The position numbers and the translations under genes are program-made. The notes under the pieces are model-generated. The model was not told the DNA's origin. It worked only from the letters and a program-made list of their open reading frames with translations, and made no database searches. Positions 1 through 11,712 of a stretch of 64,000 nucleotides of DNA are shown piece by piece; position 1 is the first letter of the stretch; each line of letters begins with the position of its first letter. Origin of the DNA: Tenodera sinensis (Eukaryota > Arthropoda > Insecta > Mantodea > Mantidae); NCBI GenBank assembly GCA_030765045.1, contig CM060962.1:91126412-91190411 (forward strand). Direction: 5' to 3'.

Positions 1-621
1 CGTCTTCGTTCATTAGGAGGATGCTTTCCTCCAAGTTTCGGAGTGTTTACAGTTGACTGTTGGATAGCTCAAATAATTAGGTCAACAGTTACAAATAGTT
101 TCCAGAGTATAACATACAGATTTTCATGTTTTTTTAAATGTATCTCTTCTTTTTAGCTTTGGTTACTTTTTACGATACTTATATCATAATTTATATCACT
201 AATTGACTTTATATCGCTAAAGAACAAACTCTTCATACTTAAAAATTATTTTTTACTTTGTAGTTAGATTTATTATGAAAGTGTGTCTCTTTTAGTTTTT
301 TAGAACTATAATTTATTACGATGCTTTCTATTTGGCGACATGCGTCATCCTTTTCTTTTTTTATTTTATTACAATTAACGTCTTCCAAGTTACTGTCATA
401 TTGGACGTACATATATACGTCATCCGTTCTCAAATCAGGGAACAAATGAGCCTGACCCACGGCACAATAATTTAACTTAGTAATTCCTAAAAACTTTCTG
501 TTAGGTGGTTTTTAACTCTAGCTGCACAATTTTTATGAGGGCTTTAACATAAGTCAGTTTTAAAAACTGAGTACTGAATAGTTCGCTAGAATTATTCGTT
601 TGCATTTGTGGATTGAACTTT
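1..621. other. AT-rich spacer, no gene seen
   Basis: Unique-looking AT-rich DNA up to the first transposon end. A 73-codon minus-strand frame (239-460) has no motif I recognise and I do not call it a gene. Confidence 0.5.
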
Positions 622-669
622 CAGCTCGTTTCACACTGGGACACTAGTGACGGTCACCGGTGATTGTGG

Positions 670-1209
670 TGAACGATCCTGGATCACTGGTGTCTAACAC
701 TACAGGTATTGCCAACTGATTACATAGTGGCATGGACTCGAGCGCGGAGGAACATACTTCTGTTAACCCTTCGCAAGCGAAACCCATATGTCGTTCAACA
801 TCAAATCGCACAAAATATGGTAAAAATTGATCTTAATATCTCAGATTTTCTTGAAAAATTGTTTACGTGTTTTGGAACAAAATACGTTTGGCTCGTGTTT
901 CTTCGTTTTATAAAAAAATTATTTTGGCACATATTATTTTGAAATGTCCCAAAAATCGCGCGCTCCTCACCCTTCCATCAATAATACCTCCGACTGTGAT
1001 CAAACAAATTAGTTGACCTTTGGCAAAATTAAAGATAAATCGCAGTCTTTCGTGAGATATTTATTAGAACATTTTATTAATTAATATTAATATTGCATTT
1101 TATACGGTTCAATTTTTAAGGTTAGATATAAAATAAACTCATCCATTTAAAAAACTGAAAAAGAATAACAGAAAATACACATGAAGTTTACTCAATATTC
1201 CCAGAAAAA
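670..1209. other. left subterminal region of the 5.5 kb element
   Basis: AT-rich DNA between the left inverted end and the 3' end of the pseudogene. Short plus-strand frames show no recognisable protein. Confidence 0.4.
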
Positions 1210-3232
1210 ATCAGAATGGAGTTAAACTCGTCTACCTCCTTCTTCGAAAGAAAATTGTTTCACCAAAGCTTCAACTTTTGACAAAGGAATGAGGGAATAC
1301 AGTTTTAAAGTACCAGTTACTGGTTCAAGATTCTGATATCGGACCTGCAAATTTTCAGAATGTATTTTATACTTGTTGAAACATAAAAATAAAAATGATA
1401 TATTAGAAATATTTTTGAGCCCAATCAAACAGTTCCTTCGGTGTTGTTATAGGATCTTGACCAGGTTATAGGCTTGCTCTAGTAGCAAGCCTTTTAAGAG
1501 TTCTTCCTATGCCATCACAAGGACTTTTACCGTGAGATGTTGCAAAGAAATACCGTTCAGGACTAATTTTATAATCATTTATGTAAGCCAATATTTTTAT
1601 TTTTTTAAATATTGTGCACTAGAGCCGTCGGAAAAGTAGATAATTTTTTATATTTTTTAATTTCTACTTTAAGAGACCATCTGCTTCGGATTGAAAAAAG
1701 ATGAAAGGAATCTGTGTCGAGCTACAAATTTTCAGAAATAGCAACATTTCTTTTATGGCGAATTTCTGAGTTTTCTTTAAAATACACTGAAAATGGGTGT
1801 ATTGTGGCTTGGCAGTTGTTCCAATGCACACTATACCAAATCTTGTATAGTGAACAAATAATTTTCAGAATAATCTGCTATAATAATATAAGTTCCAGGT
1901 TGTGAAGTATCTTTGCATTCCACCAAAAACTGACTTTGTTGTCGAGCTATGAAAATGTGTGGCAATCATGAAATAAATTTGTTTGGCGATTTCTCTAAAA
2001 AGTCATCAGTTGAACACTTGAGCGTTTCCAAATTAGTGCAATCTACTGTAATCCATTGTTTGTATGTTACATGTTCTACTACCTCGGCGTCAAACTGTTG
2101 TTGAATGTGTTTAATTATATTATCAGGTCCTGGACAACTTGAGCATTGTTTAAGGTAACAATGATGTGAGAGTGGATTACAGAAAATATGTGATAATGCA
2201 TCTTTATAGTTCTTGATAACTATGTTTGAATTTGATGTTAAAAGTGGGATGTTTGCACAATCTATAAGTAATTTTTCATTTCATGACGGGCGCAAACACA
2301 ATCATTAGCCATTAGCCTCTGGCAGAATACATTCTTTTGCTCTCAACTCTGCAAATTTGGAAAAACTTATTTTTACTATTGGATATTTGTCTTTGAAGCA
2401 CCTGTAGGTTTCCTTAAGGTTACATAAAATTAATCTTTTCTGTTTACGAGACTTTTGACATTTCCTATTTCATACTAACAAAATTCTTTTTTCCTGGCAT
2501 TACCCTACTAATTTCGTCTGATTTGTAGAATTCCAACACCTTTTTTTACTGTTGACTGTTGTAAAGATTTGCCGATTTTAATACTAGGACTGGATAAATT
2601 TCCGTTTTCTTTAGCCAGTCTCTGCCATTCCTATCATATGATCTGACACTTCAAAATGTTGTTTAATTTTACTGTACGACCCATCTTCAAAAATTGTTAA
2701 AATTTTAACTTATAATGTTCTATCATCTGTTGTGCGGAAGGATTCAATTAATTTTATAATATCATTATTGTCTGATTTTTCAGTGGACGTTGCTGCATTA
2801 ACCTCAACATGAAAAACTTTCTTTGCTAGGGATCTTGTCCCTTTCGCAACCTTTCCTTGGGGATATAGCTTTTGTAATAATTTTCTATTTTGATAGGAGA
2901 TTATTAATATCCTTAATATTATCAACATCCTGCACAGACACACAACTACCCGAAGAAGAAACGGAATTTTCACTTTCTTCGTTTGCACGGCATTCACTTG
3001 ATGTATGTTTACCATCACAGGAATCAGAGGCTTCAGATAACGGTTCATTTGACCTAGAGTGGAGTTTATATAGCTTTATGTGGCATAAATTATATATTCG
3101 CACATCCGGAGACTCCGTTAAATTTATTTTTGTCAATAAATCGCGACTTAAGCATCTTAGACCAGTTTTCTTAAAAGAGTGTTCAGGAAGATTAAAAAGA
3201 TATAAACATTTTTCATGTTTTATGCGACTCAT
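1210..3232 (-). pseudogene. degenerate transposon-encoded protein (uncharacterised arthropod family)
   Basis: Reads from 3232 down to about 1210 with many frameshifts and stops. The first 115 codons (3232-2885) are open and Cys/Ser-rich; the frame then shifts into a segment ending at 2710, followed by a recognisable chain of blocks: IKQHFEVSDHM (about 2640-2670), EFYKSDEISRVMPGKKNFVS (about 2475-2535), ISFSKFAELRAKECILPE (about 2320-2375), YKQWITVDCTNLETL (about 2025-2070), IIADYSENYLFTIQDL (about 1850-1895), WNNCQATIHPFSVYFK (about 1770-1820), FFATSHGKSPCDGIGRTLKR (about 1490-1550) and SLIPLSKVEALVKQ (about 1260-1300). From memory, this order matches a repeated family of unnamed insect and spider proteins in which an N-terminal region precedes a D-ENY...HGK-PCDG core. 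I infer a transposase or transposon accessory protein, since it lies inside inverted ends. It cannot be expressed as one protein. Confidence 0.75.
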
Positions 3233-4145
3233 GTTGTAAATTTATACCACAAGCTTTAATGATACTACCTTCTCCCACCGAAATTAAATTTGTGACTGGT
3301 TAGTGTTTCATCAGAATTGTGTATAAGGACACTATCTGGAACTGATAAAGAGGAGATGTAGTTACAATTAACATCCTTTGCTCGCAGCTGGGGTGGATAG
3401 CACATGCTCAAATGTATGCACAAATGGATCTCTACTTCATGTTCTCCGTAAGCTCTTGCAGGCCTCCAGAAAAAAAAAACTGAAGCAAATGTACTTATGC
3501 ACCCTCCATAGTTTTTAATGTCTTATTTTATAGATCTGGTAGAAAGTTGTTAAAAGTGTTGGACTTAACCTTGCCAGCGCGCCAAACCCTAACTCTCAAC
3601 TCAATATGGCCTTAGAGTAACAATTGATTTTATATTACGGTGCGCGCAGAAATTGCCCAGTTTCTATTAGCCATAACTGAGCAAATAATTTAAAAATACG
3701 GAAATAAAAAATACGTGTCTCCTTATTTTATGCCTATAATTCATAAAAATAATTTCAACCTCCTACGAAAAAGTCGTGTCTTACGGGTGTGCGATTTGAC
3801 GTGGATTGACTCATATATGGGTCTATAGCCATTGAGCTATTGTGGCCGGCTCCTCTTACTCAAATAATGCTGATATGCTGCCGGCAAATGGCAGCAAATG
3901 TTCTTTTAGATGTTAGTGGTCCACTAAATCCTCGAACTTTTGTTAATACTTCTAAGCAGGAGGAGAATGAAGACAAAAATTTCTACTTCACTTATAAAAT
4001 CTCCCGTGTTAATCAGATCTAAACTCATGCCTACAATGTGTACAGTATAGTGCATAATGCATGTTTCGCTATATCATTGTGCTCAGAAATGACTGCCTGT
4101 CTGTTGGCAAATATGCAACACTGTGTCTGTGATCTCTGTCGCAGT
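3233..4145. other. spacer between pseudogene and minisatellite
   Basis: Presumed 5' region of the element gene. No further coding signal or repeat seen. Confidence 0.4.
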
Positions 4146-6100
4146 GTGAACGCTCCAATTCAAACTAATGCAAGTCCGGCACAGTGGCTGGTTTAGGTAG
4201 TGTAGTATTCCGGAGTGAATGCTCCAATTCAAACTAATGCATGTCCGGCAAAGTGGCTGGTTGAGGCAGTGTAGTGTTCTGGAGTGAATGCTCCAATTCA
4301 AGCTAATGCGTGTCCGGCAAAGTGGCTGGTTGAGGCAGTGTAGTGTTCCGGAGTGAATGGTCCAATTCAAGCTAATGCATGTCCGGCACAGTGGCTGGTT
4401 GAGGCAGTGTAGTGTTCTGGAGTGAATGCTCCAATTCAAGCTAATGCATGTCCGGCACAGTGGCTGGTTGAGGCAGTGTAGTGTTCTGGAGTGAATGCTC
4501 CAATTCAACCTAATGCATGTCCGGCACAGTGGCTGGTTGAGGCAGTGTAGTGTTCTGGAGTGAATGCTCCAATTCAAACTAATGCATGTCCGGCAAAGTG
4601 GCTGGTTGAGGCAGTGTAGTGTTCCGGAGTGAATGCTCCAATTCAAGCTAATGCATGTCCGGCACAGTGGCTGGTTGAGGCAGTGTAGTGTTCTGGAGTG
4701 AATGCTCCAATTCAAGCTAATGCGTGTCCGGCACAGTGGCTGGTTGAGGCAGTGTAGTGTTCCGGAGTGAATGCTCCAATTCAAACTAATGCATGTCCGG
4801 CACAGTGGCTGGTTGAGGCAGTGTAGTGTTCCGGAGTGAATGCTCCAATTCAAGCTAATGCGTGTCCGGCACAGTGGCTGGTGGAGGCAGTGCAGTGTTC
4901 CGGAGTGAATGCTCCAATTCAAACTAATGCATGTCCGGCAAAGTGGCTGGTTGAGGCAGTGTAGTGTTCCGGAGTGAATGCTCCAATTCAAACTAATGCA
5001 TGTCCGGGAAAGTGGCTGGTTGAGGCAGCGTAGTGTTCCGGAGTGAATGCTCCAATTTAAGCTAATGCGTGTCCGGCACAGTGGCTGGTGGAGGCAGAGT
5101 AGGGTTCCGGAGTGAACGCTCCAATTCAATCTAATGCATGTCCGGCACAGTGGCTGGTTGAGGCAGTGCAGTGTTCCGGAGTGAACGCTCCAATTCAAAC
5201 TAATGCATGTCCGGCACAGTGGCTGGTTGAGGCAGTGCAGTGTTCCGGAGTGAACGCTCCAATTCAAACTAATGCATGTCCGGCAAAGTGGCTGGTTGAG
5301 GCAGTGCAGTGTTCCGGAGTGAATGCTCCAATTCAAACTAATGCATGTCCGGCAAAGTGGCTGGTTGAGGCAGTGCAGTGTTCCGGAGTGAATGCTCCAA
5401 TTCAAACTAATGCATGTCCGGCACAGTGGCTGGTTGAGGCAGTGTAGTGTTCCGGAGTGAATGCTCCACTTCAAATTAATGCATGTCCGGCAAAGTGGCT
5501 GGTTGAGGCAGTGCAGTGTTCCGGAGTGAATGCTCCAATTCAAACTAATGCATGTCCGGCACAGTGGCTGGTTGAGGCAGTGCAGTGTTCCGGAGTGAAT
5601 GCTCCAATTCAAGCTAATGCGTGTCCGGCACAGTGGCTGGTTGAGGCAGTGCAGTGTTCCGGAGTGAATGCTCCAATTCAAACTAATGCATGTCCGGCAC
5701 AGTGGCTGGTTGAGGCAGTGCAGTGTTCCGGAGTGAATGCTCCAATTCAAACTAATGCATGTCCGGCACAGTGGCTGGTTGAGGCAGTGCAGTGTTCCGG
5801 AGTGAATGCTCCAATTCAAACTAATGCATGTCCGGCACAGTGGCTGGTTGAGGCAGTGTAGTGTTCCGGAGTGAATGCTCCAATTCAAACTAATGCATGT
5901 CCGGCACAGTGGCTGGTTGAGGGAGTGCAGTGTTCCGGAGTGAATGCTCCAATTCAATCTAATGCATGTCCGGCACAGTGGCTGGTTGAGGCAGTGCAGT
6001 GTTCCGGAGTGAATGGTCCAATTCAAACTAATGCATGTCCGGCACAGTGGCTGGTTGAGGCAGTGCAGTGTTCCGAAGTGAATGCTCCAATTCAAATAAA
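4146..6100. repeat. 69 bp minisatellite, about 28 units
   Basis: Head-to-tail units of exactly 69 bp, each containing GGAGTGAATGCTCC (a GGAG/CTCC inverted repeat), then AATTCAAACTAATGCATG, CCGGCACAGTGGCTGG and TTGAGGCAGTG. Because 69 is divisible by 3, all frames repeat with a 23-residue period. The minus strand stays open for 670 codons (6095-4083) and the plus strand in blocks wherever GTGTAG reads GTGCAG. The left part (to about 5050) mostly has TAG, the right part mostly CAG, showing local amplification of variants. The open frame is best explained by period and composition, not by a gene. The edge units are the most diverged. Confidence 0.95.
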
Positions 6101-6160
6101 TGTATCTCTATAAGTGGTTGTCACTGGTGACCATCACCCGTGTCCCAGTGTGAAACGAGC

Positions 6161-8160
6161 CTAAAATGTGTCACACTCGTTAGTAACAAATTCTTTAAAA
6201 CGCGCATTTTCCTGCACCGAATAGCTTTAAATTAAAGTTGGATTTTCAAGGTCTATGTCACGAATAAAGTAAAATGATAAAATCCATTAAATTAGAAATT
6301 AGTTCAAATTCATGTAGTAAAGGCCAAATTAACCGTTTATGTTTTTCATGTTAATAGCCCGGCTTCCTAAAACGTATGCTGTCTGTTGTGTTAGCGTTTG
6401 TTTTACCAGTTGATAACTTGTCACTATATTTCTTTTTTCGCAACTGGGCCAAATATAGCGCTTATTTCCGCCGCACATATGCTCGTTATATGTGACTCTA
6501 AAATAACATGTGATAATCCCAATGATAATATGCTAAAGTCTTCCGTATTTGCAAGTTATTATGAGGACTGAAGGCAATTTTCAAAAAAGAAGAAGAAGCT
6601 TAAGTCAGTGAAAAGGTCCTGAAAGTGTTTGAACTGCTGACTACCCGTCCACAAGTCCGTGCCTTGACGACCTCAGTCACTCGCGTCGGTGATGAATCAG
6701 TCTTATTTTTTTATCCCTTGAAGGGCTAAAACTTTCTAAACAGGACAATTGGTTTAAAAACTCCCGTGGTGAGCTGTTCCATATGATGTAAATGTTCACT
6801 CTTGTTTACAATGACTGCTACATGAATTGAACTACGTTAGTACATAAATTTACACACTTTCACAGTGATAGTATGGATGGTACATTGAAAAGAAGTAGCC
6901 AAAAATATACATAATATGACATTAGAGGCACTACTGGTATTAAAATGTGGAGGAAAAAATGCATTCCAAATTCTTAAGCATTTCACGTATATTCTTCGTA
7001 CTTTAATGTAGCAGGTATGATTACGGAAATTAGAACGTTAATTTTCATCCCCTTAACCAACATGCAGTAAGAATTCGTACGTCGCTGCCAAGAATTAAGA
7101 GGCTAAAGTTCATCAACAACTCTATCTCAAGCGACTGTGTGAAATGAGATAGGCACGAAACACGCATAAAATTACAGATAGTATACAGGGCACGTAGGAG
7201 GTACATACATGCTTGGGAAGAATATTTGTTGGGAATTTCCAGTGTGTTATCCAATTTAACTACAATCTTTTTGTTGTATGACCTTTTTGGCTTTGATTAC
7301 CGTCCGCAATAAGTTCCAGGACGTACCTGAATGCATGATAAGCTAGAAGCTGCAGACGACTTTGTATCTTGGGCGTGTTAAGTTATGTTTTATGCAGAAG
7401 ACTTTATGATCCTATGTAATCGTCAACAGACGCATTGGGAATCCTTGAACTCGAAAACCTTTTTGGCAATTCATTTGGTAATAACTGCCAAGTATAACGT
7501 TGCGAATAGCTAGAGGAATCAATGTCTAGAGTATTTCACAACTTAGAATGGGATCACTTCAGTATTTTTTTCAGCGCAGTTATTTGAAGACTTACGATGG
7601 TGACGTTGGTGCCTTAAGTGTTTTACCAAGAAATGAATCAGGTAGTTCTTTCGGCGCAAAAGACCAGAGTAACAATACCAGTAGGTGAAAAAGTATACTC
7701 CTTTGGAAAAGTAAAAATTTGGATATAATCTAAAAATTGAAGGAGAGCGAATCTCTGGAACGATTGATTACAATATGCTTCGCCTTATGTTCGTTTAGTG
7801 AGAGTGCCTATTTACGTTTAAAGGAGTTGGATATTTTATGTGCGCAATATGTGCAAGTACATGTATATTTTTCAATTTGAATAACAACAGTTTTTCATGT
7901 AAATACCTCTTGCCTTTCGAAACCGTGTGCCAAAGTAAAACAGTGAGTCGCGAAAAGGGGGTGATAACAAGTAATTCAATAACATGGCAATTAAAGTCCT
8001 TTATAGTATCACAGGATACACACGGAATGAAGTAATTTGAACGTGTCAATAATGAATATTTTGGAGATATTTCGGCTATCCAATGGATTTTGTTCTTAAT
8101 GTTTTTCATTTTATACTTTTTTATATGGCTGCTGTATATTTTCTGTTAAAGATTCTCTCT
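6161..8160. other. no recognisable feature
   Basis: AT-rich DNA with only short open frames (for example 7045-7254 and 7795-8109 on the minus strand) and none that I recognise. Confidence 0.5.
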
Positions 8161-8207
8161 GTATCTCTCCCCCTCTCTCTGTCTCTCTCACTCTCTCTCC
8201 CTAATAG
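8161..8207. repeat. CT-rich microsatellite
   Basis: Imperfect (CT)n with CCC and GT interruptions. Confidence 0.85.
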
Positions 8208-8377
8208 TTCTCTCTTACAAAAACCTCATGGAGTCGTTGGGGACCAACCGAAGTGCCACTTTATTGAGAGTTTGCGCATTATGGTCTGGTGAACTGTCCT
8301 CTGCGTGGGCAGAGGCACTGTAAGATTCGTAGTGGGTAGACTGTGATCCTCTTTGGATTATCGCCACGCTTAGGAAT

Positions 8378-8580
8378 CCGCCTAGGCGGCCCGGGTTCGA
8401 TCCCAGGGGCCCGCATGTGGTATTTGTGGTGGACAAAGCGGCGTCAGGGCCGGTTTTCTCCGGGTGCTCCGGTTTCCTCCGCCATCTCATTCCACTGGTG
8501 CTCCATCCTCATTCCATATGTCATCAGTGTCACCGCCTGCGGTGCTGTAGTAGTAAAAGTGGGCGTTAAACACTCCAACA
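8378..8580 (+). mobile_element. SINE A copy 1, 5'-truncated, 12 bp target duplication
   Basis: The direct repeat ACGCTTAGGAAT occurs at 8366-8377 and 8581-8592, bracketing a 203 bp insert. The insert begins within the tRNA-like head (its B box GGTTCGATCCC is at about 8394), continues into the core shared with the copies near 19.8 and 50.8 kb (ATGTGGTATTTGTGGTGGAC, GGTTTTCTCCGGGTGCTCCG) and ends in GGGCGTTAAACACTCC. The A-box half of the head is missing, typical of 5' truncation. The flanking DNA (TCGCCACGCTTAGGAAT) resembles the inverted ends of the Harbinger-like element near 37.5 kb, so the SINE probably landed in such an element. Confidence 0.85.
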
Positions 8581-8592
8581 ACGCTTAGGAAT

Positions 8593-10016
8593 TCTTAAGC
8601 AATTGGTTTCAAGTTCTCTAAACTCAAACCATTATGTCAATAAAAAGAATGTAATCAACAGCAATCATGTGTCACTGACAGACAGGTAAACACGGTCTGG
8701 AGAGCACTGTCTACAACCACCAACAGACTGTACAAGAGAGTGACTTGTAACCTACGATATCAATGTGCAAAGTCCAGAAACAGTCCAATTTAATTTACTC
8801 TTGTTCGGTTTTAACGCTTAGAAAGTCCCAGATCTGGTTATCACAGTACTGAGAATTAGTTACGTTAAACCAAGGTCCATAAGTTTAACCAGACTATAGG
8901 AACATGCAAGACTGAAAATAAAGAAATTGTACAATGCAAATCATCTGTTACAGTAGAAGTTCCCCCTTCCCCATTTTTTTTTTCTTTTCTTTCTTTGCCT
9001 CTAATTTATAAATGAATGTCCATTATGGCGGTAACAGGGAGAGAAGGATTTTAAAAACGCTCCGATTAATCAAAGATTCCGTATTCCACTGGACTTTCAA
9101 TTTTGATATACATGCTGAGGCTTTCTAGTTGTCAACCAGCTATGAGACATTCTCTGAAGATGCCCAATCTATTCGTGTATCACTACAGTTGGCAATTTGT
9201 CGAACTGTAAGTTCATGTAATATTAATTTGGACTACAACGTACTTAAAACATCTTTGGTTTTTCTTTAATGCCCACTAGACTAAGTGTTTAGCCTCACTC
9301 ACTACAGAGCATGTCACAGATTCTATTACGTAATTAGAGTACGCCAGCATTGTACATGCAAATACCTTTAAATAGATTATGAAAAAGATTCGACACATGT
9401 CAAGAGGCAGAAAGAATCCAGAATTTCCCCTTCATCCATCAACAATAAACGAATCCTGTTTCTCGTGTCAGAAAGCAAAAGGCACGTTCAGGTACTTTAT
9501 CATACCTTAATGTAAGAGCATTCGTTATTAGATGCGTTAGCTGTTATTAAAACAAATCATTATGGCACGTGTCTATAGCCATCGGTTCCGTTGATACATG
9601 ACCTACGGAATGGGAATATTGAAGGTGATTCCCTCCTTCTGGGCATATTTATGGATCTTTTATAACTTCCTACTCCCAAAGTATAGAGATTTCCAGTTTT
9701 ACGTAGTCCTGCAGACGCGTTTAATGACATGTTTTGTTGTTAGTCCTATAACAGAATGGTGACGGCCGTGATTACCTAACGCGTGAGAACTTATGGTGTA
9801 GCTATAGACCAATCATTTGCAGGGAATTCAGAAAAAAGTGGAGGTTTCTTAACACTACAACCACCGAGTGGTAAAAATGACCGTTTTTCAATATTTGCAC
9901 CTCTACTACTACCACAAACCTTTATCTCATATTAGTTATGAATCCGTTAGTTTAGTATAGAAAATTTGCCAGTAACACTGCCTCCTTCGCGCAACACTTG
10001 ATTGGTCTAAGACCTA
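8593..10016. other. no recognisable feature
   Basis: Apparently unique DNA. No long frame or repeat seen. Confidence 0.5.
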
Positions 10017-10024
10017 CCGCACAG

Positions 10025-11704
10025 CAGTGGCGGCTCCTGGGGGATCACATGCTCGCAAGTGCACACCCACTAATTCTGTATGTGAACGTGTATTTAGTTC
10101 TATAAGTATGTATACGAGAAGGTAAAATGTTCAACTTTCTTCTATATAAACTTGCTCGTTTAATCTTCCCGCGCCTTCTTTCGCGAGGCTAGGCATTCGG
10201 TCTACACCGTAGACACGCATAAACCAGATTCTGCGACTGGCGAAGGAAGTTTTTAGGCGAGAGGGCGCAGGGGGAGAGGAGTAGCTTTTATTTAGGAGTA
10301 CGGTGAGTTAATGCGGTACAATCGACAAACCCGAGCGATGCGGTTCTTACCGCGCATCCGTACTGCGTTCACGTGCGTCATATTCATTTCCTTCCTGAAC
10401 GACTATTTCCCTCCCTCTCGTTTCGCAGAAGTTGGTATCAGCCTGCCACCGGTACAGTCAACTTTACGTTTCTAAATATAATGTAACCATTTTCTGTATT
10501 AGCTTGACAGTTATGTTAATGTTGCAAACACATTGCATATATGTTTATTAAACCATTATAAATTCATACAATTGATCTTTACAATTTGCTAAGGCCAACA
10601 CTTCAGTTTAGGATAGTTGCTTTGTTACTGTGTTTATATTTTTTATTTGTTAGGTTTGTGTTTCTGGTAGCGATCTGTATGCATATGTGTGTCCTTGGCA
10701 GTAAATTTCAATGTGTGCAATTGTGGAAATTAATGACGTTGCGAAACTAAAGGAGATAAACCTCTCCATTTTATCCTTGGTAAAGAAGCTGAAAATTAAA
10801 AACGTAGGCAGACCGCTGCCACCAATCTGTTTAGTTCAGGTGACTAATTGTAAAGGGAAAACCCTTACAAAAAAATTTAATGAAAGTGTGTATTCAACTT
10901 TTTCATGGGTATGTGCTTGTGAAGTAACCAACCGGTTCTTGTTTTAAATGTTTATTATTTGCGAGTCACAGAAGCGCACCTGGACAAATAATGGTTGTGG
11001 TGATATCGGTCGCTTGGTGGACGTGCTGATGATCCATATGAATTGGAATCAGAACTAAATGTTTTAGGAAAATATATCTCAGCAGTTAGATAGTGCTTTT
11101 AGGCGTAACGTGAAAAAACACAATGAGGAAATTACTAAGAACAGATATGTCTGTCGCAGATAATTAACTGCATAAAATTCTGCAGAGCATGCGAGTTGGC
11201 TCTCAGGGGACACGACGAAAGTAAAAATTCATTGAATCCCGGCGTGTTTCAAGGACTGATAAACTTCACAGCAGAATTAGATTCCGCGGAGAAAGAACAT
11301 CTTAAGCAAGCCTGCGTTTTTCGGGGAACGTCGGAAGAAATGCAAAATAATTTATTGTAGTGTATGCTTGACGTATACCAAGAAGAAATTACGGGAGAAA
11401 TTTCTAAAGCAGAGTACATTGCTGTAATGGCCGATTCAAATGGTGATTGTGTTTCGTTACCTGTTACCAAATGGCAAGCCAGTGGAAAAATTCTGGGCAT
11501 TTTTAAATCCAGATGGACAAGGTGCGAACGCTCTTTCCCTATGTGTGAACAATGCGCTGTAGTACCATAGTATCTGTGAAAGTGAAAAAATAAAGTCGTG
11601 TCTCCTACCAGGGAAGGAATTCTTCTTTGAGAAGCTATAATTCGAACCCCCGATAATTCGAACCCTAATGCACACCCACTGCGAAAAGTCACGAGCCGCC
11701 ACTC
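10025..11704 (+). mobile_element. hAT element with TIRs and 8 bp target duplication
   Basis: The left end starts CAGTGGCGGCTC (10025); the right end reads GAGCCGCCACT (11692-11703), so the ends are inverted. A second shared block, GTGCACACCCACT on the left and ATGCACACCCACT on the right, lies inside both ends in the same orientation as written on the plus strand. The flanks are CCGCACAG (10017-10024) and CCACACAG (11705-11712), an 8 bp target duplication with one mismatch, as expected for hAT. At 1.68 kb the element is much shorter than a full hAT; it keeps the N-terminal half of a transposase gene and has lost the C-terminal half. Confidence 0.88.
10711..11568 (+). pseudogene. hAT transposase, ZMYM1-like type, N-terminal half, broken
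   Basis: The first 78 codons are open and contain GRPLPPICL, followed by TKKFNESVYSTFSWVCACEV, the layout of the TTF-type zinc-finger region of hAT transposases (a K-FN---Y--W--C block followed by FCFKCLLF in a shifted frame). After stops and frameshifts come LALRGHDESKNSLNPGVFQG (about 11185-11250), LINFTAELDSAEKEHLKQA, EEITGEISKAEYIAVMAD (ending about 11440) and, in another frame, a VEKFWAFLNPDGQGANAL-like block (11485-11545). The first catalytic Asp should lie in the MAD block (usually ADET); here the following Glu-Thr is not kept. The C-terminal catalytic region and hATC dimerisation domain are absent. Non-functional. Confidence 0.85.
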
Positions 11705-11712
11705 CCACACAG

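Larger units (their letters stand above)
624..6160. mobile_element. 5.5 kb TIR transposon with broken gene and internal minisatellite
   Basis: The left end (about 624-667) and right end (about 6119-6160) are inverted copies. CTCGTTTCACACTGGGACAC at 625-644 is matched exactly in reverse complement at 6140-6159, and similarity continues through a GTGA-GGTCACC-GTGA stretch to about 40 bp. Between the ends lie a minus-strand transposon-type pseudogene (1210-3232), a spacer (3233-4145) and a 69 bp minisatellite (4146-6100). The gene points away from the minisatellite end. I could not define a target duplication: the left end may have lost a base. The superfamily is not assigned; the arrangement (one gene between inverted ends) is that of a cut-and-paste DNA transposon. 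Confidence 0.75.

Noticed and set aside
2823..3239. 138-codon plus-strand frame
   Set aside because: Antisense of the N-terminal part of the pseudogene at 1210-3232.
4083..6095. 670-codon minus-strand frame as a real repetitive protein gene
   Set aside because: It exists because the 69 bp unit is divisible by three and lacks stops in this frame; other frames are open too, and it lies inside a transposon end region.
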